DNA of 64,000 bases from Colwellia sp. PAMC 21821 (GTDB lineage Bacteria > Pseudomonadota > Gammaproteobacteria > Enterobacterales > Alteromonadaceae), in assembly GCF_002077175.1 (NCBI RefSeq), contig NZ_CP014943.1, forward strand, positions 2,852,001 through 2,916,000. The letters are read 5' to 3'. Below are positions 54,677 to 64,000 of this stretch, one piece after another. The number at the start of each line of letters is the position of its first letter. Positions within the stretch are counted from its first letter, which is position 1. The notes beneath the pieces are model-generated. The model ran no database searches, was not told where the DNA came from, and saw nothing but the letters and a program-made list of their open reading frames with translations. The position numbers were made by a program, and so were the translations under genes.

Positions 54677-56176
54677 ATGGATAATAAAGGTGCTTTTAAT
54701 AGTAAATTAAGTCGACGCGTCTTTATTTATATTTTACTGTGTAGCGCTTTTTTATCTGTATGCTCGACGATGATTCAATTGTATGTCGATTTTCAGGATG
54801 GCGTTTCCAAGCTTGATGAACGTTTTGATAATATTGAATTAAGCTATAACCAGTCAATATCGACTAGTTTATGGGATTTCAATGAGGACTTAGTTGAACA
54901 ACAAATTGTTGGTATTCAACGGCTTCCTGACATTCGTCATGTTAAAATAACCACCAGTTTTGGGAAGGTTTACCAAGCAGGTGACGTTATCTCCGATGCT
55001 AAAAAAATTGAAATACACCCTATTGCTTTTGAAGGTAATGTTATTGGCAATATGGTTATTTCTGCAGATTACCAAGATATTTATCAGCACTTGTGGCAAA
55101 AAGCCGGTTTTATTATTTTCTCTGAGTTTATCAAAATATTTATTGTCGCGTTTTGTACTTTTTTTATCGTTCATTGGTTAATTACCCGTCATTTATATCG
55201 TATTACCTTATATTCACAAGCCATGACTGGCGAAAGTTTAGATACACCACTCATGTTGGAACGTAGTCGCCAAAAAACTGATGAATTGGATGAGTTGGTA
55301 TCAGCAATCAATATTATGCGATTGACGCTAAAAAATGACATTATTAAGTTAGAAGATGCAGAGAATGCATTGATTAATCTCAATGGCGACTTAGAAATTA
55401 AAGTTTATGAGCGCACATCAAAATTAGCGGAAAGTAACCAACAGTTACAACATTCACTCAATGAATTGACCTTAGCTAAAGATCAACTCGTACAATCGGA
55501 AAAAATGGCCTCTCTTGGGCAATTAGTCGCTGGCGTTGCCCATGAAGTTAATACGCCACTAGGTATTTGCATCACTTCATTAAGTGCACTAAAAGAAAAG
55601 GTTGTGGAGTTGAATGATGCGCTTAATGATAAAACCTTAACTAAAAGGCAGTTAACTTCAATTTTAAATTTGTTTGTTGAATATGAGCAGATTATCGAAC
55701 GCAGCCTAAATAAAGCGGTGGACTTAATTCGCGGCTTTAAATCGGTTGCAGTTGAACATCATACAGATCCGAAAATAAATATTAATTTAGCGCAGCACGT
55801 TAATGATGTTGTGAATACGGTGAAAACGTTATTTAAACAGAAAAATTACACGATTAAGATCCAAGTTGATAAAACGTTAAACTTAGTCACTTTTCCAAGT
55901 GCTTGGAATCAAATATTAACTAATTTTTTAACTAACTCTCACATTCACGGTTTTGAAGATCGTATGGACGGTGAGATTTCTATCGAATTTCAAGCTTCTG
56001 ATGAAAGTCTTGTGCTGATATATCAAGACAACGGCAAAGGTTTAGATGATAAAATAAAAGATAAAGTATATGACCCCTTTGTTACCACAAAGCGTGGTTC
56101 AGGTGGTTCAGGACTAGGCATGAATATTGTTTACAACCTAGTTAATACTAAGCTGGGGGAACGATTGAAATTGTAG
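54677..56176 (+). CDS. Membrane sensor histidine kinase, apparently frameshifted near the C-terminus
   Basis: A two-component sensor of 499 residues as read: membrane helix (about 12-33), periplasmic sensor (34-155), second helix (about 157-180), HAMP-like region, coiled coil (about 230-280), HisKA with the phospho-acceptor His in GQLVAGVAHEVNTPLG (about 290) and an HATPase domain with N-box (NQILTNFLTNSHIHG), DNGKGL and GSGGSGLGMNIVYN. The last residues are out of frame. One extra G in the G5 run at 56155-56159 would continue as GGTIEIVAIEHG and end at 56277. No response regulator is adjacent. The ligand is unknown. Confidence 0.85.
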   Translation: MDNKGAFNSKLSRRVFIYILLCSAFLSVCSTMIQLYVDFQDGVSKLDERFDNIELSYNQSISTSLWDFNEDLVEQQIVGIQRLPDIRHVKITTSFGKVYQAGDVISDAKKIEIHPIAFEGNVIGNMVISADYQDIYQHLWQKAGFIIFSEFIKIFIVAFCTFFIVHWLITRHLYRITLYSQAMTGESLDTPLMLERSRQKTDELDELVSAINIMRLTLKNDIIKLEDAENALINLNGDLEIKVYERTSKLAESNQQLQHSLNELTLAKDQLVQSEKMASLGQLVAGVAHEVNTPLGICITSLSALKEKVVELNDALNDKTLTKRQLTSILNLFVEYEQIIERSLNKAVDLIRGFKSVAVEHHTDPKININLAQHVNDVVNTVKTLFKQKNYTIKIQVDKTLNLVTFPSAWNQILTNFLTNSHIHGFEDRMDGEISIEFQASDESLVLIYQDNGKGLDDKIKDKVYDPFVTTKRGSGGSGLGMNIVYNLVNTKLGERLKL

Positions 56177-56277
56177 CAATTGAGCACGGTTGTTGTTTTG
56201 TTGTTAAGGTTCCTCTGGAAAAAAATCAAGAAAAAACTTCGACTAAATCTACTCCTGACTTTAAGTTGATCTCTTAA

Positions 56278-56521
56278 TAATATTGCTATTATTGATGCTT
56301 TAGCTTGCAGGTTACAGTCTGCTTAAGCTGCAATGTTAATGGTGATACTGTCGAATACTGTCGAATACAGTCTAATACTCTTATAACGATATTGTTTACG
56401 ATATTGTCTATTAATATACTGCAACGCATATCGTATTATTTCATTTATATTTTTATTTCCATATGGTTTAAATATTATTCAATTGACCACTGTATCTGCA
56501 TACGTTTCACTTACCTACGGG
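56278..56521. other. Gap between convergent genes with a short tandem repeat
   Basis: The segment at about 56343-56376 repeats a 10-base unit (ATACTGTCGA, then ATACTGTCGA, ATACAGTCTA). Otherwise it is AT-rich, and no T-tailed terminator was found. Confidence 0.4.
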
Positions 56522-58246
56522 TTAAACAAAAAAATAAGCGGTTAGGGTCCAAAGTATACCTGCTAGAGAGGCTGCTAATGCGGCGGGTGCTAATTGCGAC
56601 TTTACATGATCCATTAAATCACACCCTGTGGTCATCGCACTTAAAATGGTGGTATCAGATATTGGTGAGCATTGATCACCAAAAACACTACCATTTAACA
56701 CCGTGGCAAAACATAACATCATAAACAGCTCCGGATTTGCTACTCCTTGGCTTTGACAAATTGCCCACGCTAATGGCATGGCTAGAGGGAAGGCAATTGC
56801 ATAGGTCCCCCAGCTTGTTCCGGTAGAGAAAGCTATTATCATAGTGATCAGTTGTAATATCACGGGTAAGCACCAGAAGGGTAGTTGCTCTCCCAGTAAA
56901 GAGACTAAAAATAAGCCACCACCAGTTTCTTTACTGATGCTGCCAATAATCACCGCTAGCATTAAAATAACAGACGCAAATACCACCCCTTTTAAGCCGT
57001 TACCAAAACCATCAACCACATGGTTTAAAGACATACCTTTGATTAAGGCAATAACTGCAGAAAGAATCAATGCGGCGCCAAACGCCCAATTAATCTTTGG
57101 TGAACCGAGCATTACAAAGCTGCCAATAGCTATGGCGGTTAACGTGACTAAAGGCAATATAAATTCAAGCACATGGGGTTTATAGCCTTCAGGTATATCT
57201 GTACTTTGCAATTCTTTTGCGCTTAAAGGCTTAGCGTCAGGAGCATCAAGTTGATGATGAGTTTCTGCGCGTAGCTTTGCAGCTCGTATACGTTTACCTG
57301 AAAACGTGGTGATATTAAGACTTAATAGCAATGTACCCGTAATAGCAAACATGCTGTAAAAGCTGAATGGAATACTCTGGAAGAAGAAACTGATCCGGTC
57401 TGCTTCTGTGGCTAAAAAAGACACGCCAGGTATAAATATTAAGGCTTGAACGTATGCGGGCCAAGCATTAAAAGCTAATATTGATGCTATAGGAGATGCC
57501 GTTGAATCTACAATGTAACTCATTTCTTCGTGACTGACTTTCGCTTTATCTGCCAAGGGGCGCACGGTAGTGCCAACTAAAACTGTACTCATAGTGCCAC
57601 CTTGGAAAAACAATATGCCCAGTAACCAGGAAACCAGCTTTGCCGATTTTCGTCCTTTGACAAAATGCTTGGTCATGTAATTAGCAAAAGCCTGTGCTGC
57701 ACCCGTTTTAGACCATATGCCTAATAAACCTCCTAGCAACCATAAATACAATAACAGCAGTGCGGCAGTACCTTCTTTTGCTAGATTTGGAATAATAACT
57801 TTGTCGGTTAAGTCGTAACGCCCTAGCATTATGGAGCCAACAACTACACCGCCCAGTAAAGCTGTCAGTGGTTCACGGGTTAATAAACATAATACGATTG
57901 TTATAAACGCAGGCAGTAGTGACCAAATACCAAAGTGAAAGGCTGGTTTTAGTAGTTTTAATTGCTGCTTTTTGTCTTTCACCCATTGCTGTTCAAGCGC
58001 TGGTGAGCTGGTTAAGTTACTGAGGTTTTGCTGGTTAAGCGGTGACTTTTGGTAATCCACCACAGTTTCAATAATAACTTTTTGGTCTTTATAGGTATAA
58101 CTCGAAATACCTTTAGGGCTGGTACTGACATCATACACATAGCTTTGCTCAACCCAATGCGGTGCGATAAATTGTTTTATATAAATTGCTGATAATATAG
58201 CAAAAACAAAGGCGGCTAAGGCGATACTATTGTGTTTTGTTGGCAT
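56522..58246 (-). CDS. NhaC-family Na+/H+ antiporter
   Basis: An inner-membrane transporter of 574 residues. There is one N-terminal helix (about 8-26), then a periplasmic segment of about 75 residues, and about 11-12 further helices. Family marks include [58 protein letters not shown] and [19 protein letters not shown], all rich in small and polar residues typical of NhaC. It probably exchanges sodium for protons, though some members move organic acids with cations. It is transcribed divergently from a GntR regulator, which may control it. Confidence 0.85.
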   Translation of the reverse strand: MPTKHNSIALAAFVFAILSAIYIKQFIAPHWVEQSYVYDVSTSPKGISSYTYKDQKVIIETVVDYQKSPLNQQNLSNLTSSPALEQQWVKDKKQQLKLLKPAFHFGIWSLLPAFITIVLCLLTREPLTALLGGVVVGSIMLGRYDLTDKVIIPNLAKEGTAALLLLYLWLLGGLLGIWSKTGAAQAFANYMTKHFVKGRKSAKLVSWLLGILFFQGGTMSTVLVGTTVRPLADKAKVSHEEMSYIVDSTASPIASILAFNAWPAYVQALIFIPGVSFLATEADRISFFFQSIPFSFYSMFAITGTLLLSLNITTFSGKRIRAAKLRAETHHQLDAPDAKPLSAKELQSTDIPEGYKPHVLEFILPLVTLTAIAIGSFVMLGSPKINWAFGAALILSAVIALIKGMSLNHVVDGFGNGLKGVVFASVILMLAVIIGSISKETGGGLFLVSLLGEQLPFWCLPVILQLITMIIAFSTGTSWGTYAIAFPLAMPLAWAICQSQGVANPELFMMLCFATVLNGSVFGDQCSPISDTTILSAMTTGCDLMDHVKSQLAPAALAASLAGILWTLTAYFFV

Positions 58247-58574
58247 ACAGAAACTCTTTTGTTTTTATTTATTTGAGACTTATGTGCTTAGCCTATTTGC
58301 TAAGAGGAACCAAAACTTAGTTATTTAACGATAACAGAATTAAGATCAATTGAAATGCTATCGTATGAAAGAAAATTAGCCGCGAAGTTAACAGCGAAGT
58401 TAACCGCTTAATTCAGTGGCATGCCAACCCCATTGCAATCTACTACTTAATAAATGAAATAGGACAGAGGTTTTAGATCAAATAAATTATTTTATTAAGC
58501 TGGCTATATCGCTAATGTTTTGTGTTTAGCGCGTGGTTCTCTATAATGGCGGTAATATTTTTAGGAAGCCCAGT
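58247..58574. other. Divergent region between the antiporter and the GntR regulator
   Basis: 328 bases. A direct repeat GCGAAGTTAAC occurs twice within about 58382-58404 and could be part of a regulator site. No ORF. Confidence 0.4.
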
Positions 58575-59252
58575 ATGAGCATTGTATATAAAACTAGAAC
58601 TCAATTAGTTGTTGAAACACTTAGAGAAAAAATATTAAGTGGTGAGATTAAAGCGGGCCAGCCATTAAGACAAGCAGCGCTAGCGAGTGAGTTAAATGTT
58701 AGTCGAATACCTGTGAGAGAAGCATTGTTGCAGCTTGAAGGTGAAGGCTTAGTTGCTTTTGAACCTCATAAAGGTGCGACCGCAACAGAGCTTAACGCAG
58801 ACCAAGTGGATGAACTGTTTGAATTGCGCGCATTGCTGGAATCTGATTTATTAGCTAATTCGTTGCCCAATATTAGCGCTGAGAAGTTGGAAGAAGCAAC
58901 ACAACTACTTAAAAAACTAGATACAGCTTTAGGTAAAGAGAACGCAGCAAATACCTGGAGTGAGCTAAATTCTGATTACCATAATTGTTTGTACTCTGGC
59001 GCAAATCGGCCTCAAACACTTGAACTGGTGAATATGCTAAATAAAAGCGCAGACCGTTATATACGAATGCACTTACTTTGGGCTGGTGGTATTTCTAAAG
59101 CAGAATCGGAGCACAATGAAATTTTAGCCTTGAGTAAGGCACGTAATGTCGAAAAGGCAGTGGCATTACTGAAACAACATATTTTGGGTTCTCGCGATGA
59201 AATTAAAGCATTTTTAGAAGCACGTGAAGCAAAAATTAATAGTGAACGTTAG
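58575..59252 (+). CDS. GntR family transcriptional regulator (FadR/FCD subfamily)
   Basis: A 225-residue regulator. The N-terminal winged helix has LREKILSGEIKAGQPLRQAAL and LNVSRIPVREALLQLEGEGLV, the classic GntR recognition pattern. The C-terminal all-helical FCD domain has DELFELRALLE and the metal/ligand histidines in SDYHNCLYSGA and EHNEILAL. FCD regulators usually bind small carboxylic acids. The ATG at 58575 with AGGAAG upstream is preferred over an in-frame start 42 bases earlier. The target may be the divergent antiporter gene, by position. Confidence 0.9.
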   Translation: MSIVYKTRTQLVVETLREKILSGEIKAGQPLRQAALASELNVSRIPVREALLQLEGEGLVAFEPHKGATATELNADQVDELFELRALLESDLLANSLPNISAEKLEEATQLLKKLDTALGKENAANTWSELNSDYHNCLYSGANRPQTLELVNMLNKSADRYIRMHLLWAGGISKAESEHNEILALSKARNVEKAVALLKQHILGSRDEIKAFLEAREAKINSER

Positions 59253-59534
59253 TGCTGAAATCCTGAAATATTACCCCTAATAGGCAAACTACTTTTTTGA
59301 TTAATATTTGCTTGAAAACCTTGATGTTATTTTGAGCAAATATTGACTTTTTAAAGATATATCTATAGTATTCCCGCGCCTTCAAGCCCCGAAAATAACT
59401 ATTGTCGTTTAACTTACTAGGGTCAAATCACCTTGCAGTAAGATATTTTCGGGACTACGCCAAATGTATTTAAATTCAAGCGAGTTTTAAACTGTGCTTG
59501 TTTTTTTGATGTTCTAATCAAAGTAGAGAAAAAA
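59253..59534 (+). other. Structured leader region upstream of the SulP gene
   Basis: 282 bases. Nested pairing is seen: CCCGAAAATA (59388-59397) with TATTTTCGGG (59444-59453), inside it CTTACT (59413-59418) with AGTAAG (59437-59442), then AGGGT with ACCTT. A 15-base bulge lies only on the 5' side. The element ends about 80 bases before the SulP ATG. It could be an RNA regulatory leader. No known riboswitch class was recognised. Confidence 0.5.
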
Positions 59535-61091
59535 ATGTTTGAATTACACGCCAGTAAAGTGGCAAATTTAAAAAATGATGTCTTGTCGGGCTTCACTGTC
59601 GCCTTAGCATTAGTACCCGAAGCCGTAGCATTTGCTTTTGTTGCTGGTGTTGAACCCCTTGTTGGCCTTTATGCTGCGTTTATGGTTGGTTTAATAACCT
59701 CTATATTTGGTGGTCGCCCAGGTATGATCTCTGGTGCTACTGGCGCTATGGCAGTTGTGATGGTGAGTTTAGTCGCTATTCATGGCGTTGAATACTTATT
59801 TGCCACGGTCGTATTAACCGGGGTACTGCAAATACTGGCTGGGCTATTTAAACTGGGTAAGTTTATTCGCTTGGTACCTCATCCCGTTATGCTTGGCTTT
59901 GTAAATGGCTTAGCTATTGTTATTTTCCTTGCTCAGTTAGGGCAATTTAAGGTGACTAATGAAGATGGCGTATTAGCGTGGATGCAAGGTAGCCAAATGT
60001 TAACGATGGTTGGCCTTATCGTGTTAACGATGGGTATTATCCACTTCTTACCTAAGTTAACTAAAGCGGTACCGTCATCACTAGTGGCGATTGTCGTTGT
60101 AACATTGCTAGCGCAAAGCCTTGATTTAGATGCACGCACAGTCGTAGATTTTGTTCGTGATATGACCAATGACCCTATGGCTTCTATTGCCGGTGGATTA
60201 CCACAATTTAGTATCCCAAGCGTGCCATTTAGCTTGGAAACACTGCAAGTTATTTTACCTTTTGCGTTGATTCTAGCGGCGATTGGTTTAATCGAATCAT
60301 TACTGACGTTAACATTAATTGATGAGTTAACTGGTACACGTGGCCATGGTAACAAAGAATGTGTTGCACAAGGCGCGGCAAATACTGTTACTGGATTTTT
60401 TGGTGGTATGGGTGGTTGTGCGATGATTGGTCAGTCTATGATCAATGTTAACTCAGGTGGTCGTGGTCGTATGTCTGGCGTAACAGCCGCATTAGCGTTA
60501 CTTGGTTTTATCTTATTTGGTTCTAATTTAATTGAACAAATACCATTAGCCGCATTAGTGGGTGTAATGTTTATCGTGGTAATTGGTACGTTTGAATGGT
60601 CGAGTTTCCGTATTTTAGGTAAAGTGCCAAAAGCTGACGCCTTTGTAATTATATTAGTATCAGCAGTCACTGTTGCCACAGATTTAGCCATAGCGGTTGT
60701 TGTTGGTGTTATTGTTTCTGCGTTGGTATTTGCTTGGGAACATGCTAAACATGTAATTGTTCATCGTTCAGTAAATGCTAATGGCTCAACGGTTTATGAC
60801 GTTTCTGGTCCTTTATTCTTTGGTTCGGTCTCTAGCTTTTTAGAGCAATTCGACATGGAAGGTGACAGCGATGATGTTATTGTTGAATTTAAAAATTCAC
60901 GCGTTGCTGATCATTCAGCGATTGAAGCTATTGATACATTAGCCGAACGATACATTAGTCGTGGCAAGCAAATGCACTTAAGACATTTAAGTAAAGAATG
61001 TACGCAATTGCTAACTAAAGCCGGTAGCTTAGTGGAAATAAACGTTATAGAAGACCCTGATTATCATATCGCTACAGATAAGCTGGGTTAA
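59535..61091 (+). CDS. SulP family inorganic anion transporter
   Basis: An inner-membrane anion transporter of 518 residues: about 10-14 membrane segments (residues 10-400) followed by a C-terminal STAS domain (about 415-505, with [18 protein letters not shown] and [22 protein letters not shown]). The N-terminal [25 protein letters not shown] and [17 protein letters not shown] are SulP hallmarks. Members carry sulfate, bicarbonate or dicarboxylates. The missing carbonic-anhydrase partner and the absence of sulfate-assimilation genes leave the substrate open. It is preceded by a structured leader. Confidence 0.88.
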   Translation: MFELHASKVANLKNDVLSGFTVALALVPEAVAFAFVAGVEPLVGLYAAFMVGLITSIFGGRPGMISGATGAMAVVMVSLVAIHGVEYLFATVVLTGVLQILAGLFKLGKFIRLVPHPVMLGFVNGLAIVIFLAQLGQFKVTNEDGVLAWMQGSQMLTMVGLIVLTMGIIHFLPKLTKAVPSSLVAIVVVTLLAQSLDLDARTVVDFVRDMTNDPMASIAGGLPQFSIPSVPFSLETLQVILPFALILAAIGLIESLLTLTLIDELTGTRGHGNKECVAQGAANTVTGFFGGMGGCAMIGQSMINVNSGGRGRMSGVTAALALLGFILFGSNLIEQIPLAALVGVMFIVVIGTFEWSSFRILGKVPKADAFVIILVSAVTVATDLAIAVVVGVIVSALVFAWEHAKHVIVHRSVNANGSTVYDVSGPLFFGSVSSFLEQFDMEGDSDDVIVEFKNSRVADHSAIEAIDTLAERYISRGKQMHLRHLSKECTQLLTKAGSLVEINVIEDPDYHIATDKLG

Positions 61092-61183
61092 TAAAACGCT
61101 AAAATAAAATTGGGTATATACTTAATAGTATCTGCCCAATGGCTTATTCAAAGTAAACCAATTGATTACACGAAGTATATTAG

Positions 61184-61489
61184 ATGCAGTTAGAATTTTT
61201 TGATGTTCCTAGCCCTTGTATTGGTATTTGTCAGTCAGATGACAAAGGCCAATGTTCGGGTTGCTTTCGTACGCGAGACGAGCGCTTAAATTGGATAGCA
61301 TTTGATTCTAACGAGCGTCAAAAAGTCATTAAACGTTGTCAGCAACGTAAAAAGCGTAAAACTAAACCCACAACAGTTAAAGTCGCTGAAATTACTGTTG
61401 AAAATAAGCAAGCCTCTTTACTTGACCCACCAAGTAAATTACGCATTGATAACAGCAGTGATATCGACTTTGGTGACTTTGAACTGTAA
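61184..61489 (+). CDS. DUF1289 domain protein (cysteine-rich)
   Basis: A 101-residue protein whose first 60 residues form the DUF1289 domain, with four cysteines in PCIGICQSDDKGQCSGCFR, suggesting a metal or iron-sulfur site, followed by RDERLNWIAFDSNERQKVIKRC. A basic run (QQRKKRKTK) and a nonconserved acidic tail complete it. Function of the family is not established. It follows the SulP gene by 92 bases and may be co-transcribed with it. Confidence 0.82.
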   Translation: MQLEFFDVPSPCIGICQSDDKGQCSGCFRTRDERLNWIAFDSNERQKVIKRCQQRKKRKTKPTTVKVAEITVENKQASLLDPPSKLRIDNSSDIDFGDFEL

Positions 61490-61743
61490 ATTTTTAAGTC
61501 CCCATCACCCCATTTATCGCAGATAGTTAGCCGTTCAACGCAATTGCTCAACTCCCCTATATGTCTGACTTGTTGTCAGCGACAATTCATAATATTGTAG
61601 ATATTAATACCTTGTTAACAATAATCTGTTAACCGTAATATTTATGTTAAATATTTTAACTTGAATAATAATAAGCTCATACAAACTGGCCTGAAATACA
61701 TGATATTTTTATGCAGTGTGTGGAGTAACACAGGAACAAATTT

Positions 61744-63126
61744 ATGCAAAAATTTCTCCCATCGTTAGTGACTACAGCACTTGCTGTTGCCTTAACTGGT
61801 TGTTTGCAAAGCGAACAGCAAGACGAAAAAGTGGTGATAAATAAAAACCCATACCCGAGTACCTATAAAGTCTTACCGTTGCAAACTACATTAATAAAAA
61901 ATGCCACGGTATTAACGGGTACGGGCACACGTATGGATAATGCCGATGTTTTGATGGTAGACGGTAAAATCAATAAAATTGGCAAAAACTTAATCGCCGA
62001 TGGCGCGGTTGAAATTGACGCAAATGGTAAATGGATAACGCCAGGTATTATCGACGTACATTCACATTTAGGTGTTTATCCAAGCCCTTCTGTTGAATCG
62101 CATTCTGACGGTAATGAAATGAGTTCACCTAATACTTCTGAAGTGTGGGCTGAACACAGTATATGGCCACAAGACCCCGGTTTTGAAGCAGCGCGTGCTG
62201 GTGGCATTACAACACTACAAATTTTACCCGGCTCAGCAAACTTATTTGGCGGTCGCGGTGTAACACTGCGCAATGCCCCTAGCCATACTATGCAAGGTAT
62301 GAAGTATCCAGATGCGCCTTATGGTTTAAAAATGGCTTGTGGTGAGAATCCAAAACGAGTTTACGGTAGTCGTAAAGTGTTACCTTCAACACGCATGGGT
62401 AATATGGCTGGTTATCGCATGGCTTGGGCCGATGCAACTGAATATAAACGAGCTTGGGAAAAGTATGACGCTGATTACGATGCAGGCAAGAACCCGTTGG
62501 CTCCTGAGCGTGATATAGAACTCGACACCTTGAAAGGTGTGCTTGATGGAGATATTTTAATTCATAACCATTGTTATAAAGCTGAAGAAATGGCGATGAT
62601 GATCGATCTAGGTAAAGAATTTAATTACCACTCAGGTACTTTTCATCATGCGATTGAAGCATACAAAATAGCAGATACCTTGGCTGAAAATGGCAACTGT
62701 GCAGCCATGTGGCCAGATTGGTGGGGCTTTAAAATGGAAGCTTACGACATGGTGCATGAAAACGTAGCAATTGTAGATGCGATGAAAAATTCTTGTGCGG
62801 TAGTGCATTCTGATTCTGCCAGTACAATCCAACGCTTAAACCAAGAAGCAGGCAAAGTTATGTATCGTGCCAACGAAAATGGCTTTGAAATAACACCTGA
62901 ACTGGCGATAACTTGGATCACCGCGAATGCAGCAAAATCATTAGGTGTAGCGGAAGATACGGGTAGCTTAGAAAATGGTAAAAAAGCTGATGTGGTGATT
63001 TGGAATCAAAACCCATTTAGTGTTTATGCGCAAGCTGAACAAGTGTTTGTTGATGGTGCGAAAGTTTACGATCGTTTTGATGAAAAATACCAAGCGAAAA
63101 GCGATTTTCTGTTAGGTCAAAGGTAA
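61744..63126 (+). CDS. Amidohydrolase-family lipoprotein (imidazolonepropionase-like)
   Basis: A 460-residue lipoprotein (signal ending LTGC, Cys20) with a metal-dependent hydrolase fold: beta-domain (about 45-95), then a TIM barrel with metal ligands in IIDVHSHLG (HxH), ILIHNHCYKAEE, GTFHHAIEAYK and the catalytic Asp in VVHSDSAS, and ANAAKSLGVAEDTGSLENGKKADVVIW near the end. The full ligand set points to an active enzyme, outside the cytoplasm and probably cleaving a cyclic amide, peptide or similar. AGGAACAAATTT precedes the ATG. It is followed after 10 bases by a second, divergent amidohydrolase gene. Confidence 0.85.
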   Translation: MQKFLPSLVTTALAVALTGCLQSEQQDEKVVINKNPYPSTYKVLPLQTTLIKNATVLTGTGTRMDNADVLMVDGKINKIGKNLIADGAVEIDANGKWITPGIIDVHSHLGVYPSPSVESHSDGNEMSSPNTSEVWAEHSIWPQDPGFEAARAGGITTLQILPGSANLFGGRGVTLRNAPSHTMQGMKYPDAPYGLKMACGENPKRVYGSRKVLPSTRMGNMAGYRMAWADATEYKRAWEKYDADYDAGKNPLAPERDIELDTLKGVLDGDILIHNHCYKAEEMAMMIDLGKEFNYHSGTFHHAIEAYKIADTLAENGNCAAMWPDWWGFKMEAYDMVHENVAIVDAMKNSCAVVHSDSASTIQRLNQEAGKVMYRANENGFEITPELAITWITANAAKSLGVAEDTGSLENGKKADVVIWNQNPFSVYAQAEQVFVDGAKVYDRFDEKYQAKSDFLLGQR

Positions 63127-63136
63127 GGTGAAAATT

Positions 63137-64000
63137 ATGAAGCATTTTAAAGTATTTAAATCATCGCTAATTGCCTTGGCACTGGCAAGTTCGTCTGCAA
63201 GTTTTGCTCAAAGCTTTGCTATTACTAATGCGACAGTGCATACGGTAACTGAGCAAGGCGTACTGGAAAACGCCACGGTAGTGGTTGAAGATGGTAAAGT
63301 CATTGCCATCAATCCAGAAACACTTAGCGCCGAGATCATTATTGATGCTAAAGGGAGAATTTTAACACCAGGTTTAATAGGCTCAATGAACCAATTAGGC
63401 TTAGTGGAAGTTGGCGCTGTTTCAAAAAGTCGTGATGCTGGCGATAAAAAAGCTGATATTACCTTTGATGCAAGCTTAGCGTTTAATCCACGCTCTTCTG
63501 TGATTCCCTATAGCCGAAAGGGCGGTATTACCAGTAATGTTGTCAGCCCTCATGGCGGTGAAGACATGTTTAAGGGGCAAACTTTTGTCGCAGACCTTTC
63601 TGGTGAGTTTGATAGTGTTCGTGCTAGTAGCAATAGTGTTGTTATTGACTTAGGCGCTAAAAGCAAAGGTTCTCGTGCACTAAGCTTACAAAACTTACAA
63701 TTTAAGCTCGAAGATACTGTTAAGGAATTAGCAAAAGCGAAAAATAAAACTAATGATGCAAAAGACAAAAAAGAAGCAAAAGAGCCAAGTCGTGAAGCGC
63801 AAGTTATTAACGCGCTACTTACTGGTGAAAAAGCCTTAGTAGCTCATGCTGACCGCGCTACTGATCTGCTATTTTTGTTAAAACTTAAAAAGCAATTTTC
63901 ACTTGATTTAGTCTTTGTTGGCGCCGCTGATGCGGTGTTAATTGCCGATAAAATTGCTGAAGCTAAAGTACCGGTTGTGATGGCGGCGTTAGATAATTTA
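63137..64000 (+). CDS. Second amidohydrolase-like exported protein, partial, lacking the HxH site
   Basis: The gene runs off the window; 288 residues are visible. A signal peptide (1-24, cleavage after SFA) is followed by the amidohydrolase beta-domain (ITNATVHTVTEQGVLENATV) and the step ILTPGLIGSMNQLGLVEV. Homologues with activity would have D-x-H-x-H at that step. Here it is GSMNQLG, so two metal ligands are missing. A lysine/alanine-rich helical insert follows (KELAKAKNKTNDAKDKKEAK). It starts 10 bases after the first amidohydrolase with AGGTGAAAATT before its ATG. A non-catalytic partner subunit or a diverged enzyme are both possible. Confidence 0.8.
   Translation, partial: MKHFKVFKSSLIALALASSSASFAQSFAITNATVHTVTEQGVLENATVVVEDGKVIAINPETLSAEIIIDAKGRILTPGLIGSMNQLGLVEVGAVSKSRDAGDKKADITFDASLAFNPRSSVIPYSRKGGITSNVVSPHGGEDMFKGQTFVADLSGEFDSVRASSNSVVIDLGAKSKGSRALSLQNLQFKLEDTVKELAKAKNKTNDAKDKKEAKEPSREAQVINALLTGEKALVAHADRATDLLFLLKLKKQFSLDLVFVGAADAVLIADKIAEAKVPVVMAALDNL

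Noticed and set aside
56305..56724. 139-codon + strand ORF overlapping the end of the NhaC gene
   Set aside because: Half lies inside the antiporter gene and half is AT-rich low-complexity sequence; no ribosome site.

Overview
This 64 kb window is from an AT-rich chromosome of a marine gammaproteobacterium, most likely Colwelliaceae or a near relative in the Alteromonadales (Colwellia/Thalassotalea-like). That placement is an inference from base composition, protein style and gene order (trmB-yggL divergent from mutY-yggX, speA-speB, htpX, TTG starts with strong ribosome sites). Most of the window is housekeeping or metabolic chromosome. There is no prophage, complete insertion sequence, CRISPR array or rRNA operon.

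Layout. (1) 87-15547 is a catabolic block for a hydrophobic, probably sulfated, alkyl substrate. An AraC-type regulator sits divergently to a DUF1302 outer-membrane protein, a DUF1329 periplasmic protein, an alkylsulfatase, a GMC alcohol dehydrogenase and a small membrane protein. The opposite strand carries a YCF48-like protein, an RND/MMPL transporter, an aldehyde dehydrogenase and an acyl-CoA ligase. Together they could take a sulfate ester to alcohol, aldehyde, acid and acyl-CoA. (2) 15760-20752 holds a modular lipoprotein with repeated carbohydrate-binding-like modules, an IS scrap, an orphan solute-binding protein and an M24 peptidase. (3) 21036-34245 is an assimilatory nitrate locus: porin, nirBD, a PP2C-Ser/Thr kinase fusion, narK, a NasB-like flavoprotein and nasA. 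Its promoters carry well-spaced sigma-54 -24/-12 elements, and three of them also have NtrC-type boxes about 120-140 bp upstream. (4) 34461-44083 holds DUF4197, AsmA, htpX, a Gfo/Idh/MocA oxidoreductase, speB-speA (putrescine synthesis, with a possible leader peptide) and an RMD1/DUF155 protein.

(5) 44187-48322 is a tRNA-associated cassette. Two 312-bp direct repeats, each ending exactly at the anticodon-stem/loop boundary of tRNA-Thr, bracket a homoserine dehydrogenase, an aldehyde dehydrogenase and an Lrp-type regulator. Intact tRNA-Thr(UGU) and tRNA-Phe(GAA) follow, with a stringent-type promoter. (6) 48685-54168 carries genome maintenance and translation genes: yggX, mutY, yggL, trmB, ogt and an Ada-AlkA fusion. 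(7) 54677-64000 holds a sensor kinase with an apparent one-base frameshift near its end, an NhaC-type antiporter, a GntR regulator, a SulP transporter preceded by a structured leader, a DUF1289 protein, and two tandem amidohydrolases. The second amidohydrolase lacks the usual HxH metal site and runs off the window.

The best candidates for something undescribed are the tRNA-Thr-bracketed homoserine/aldehyde dehydrogenase cassette, the 20-residue ORF upstream of speA, and the nitrate-locus architecture with a kinase/phosphatase fusion and a porin.
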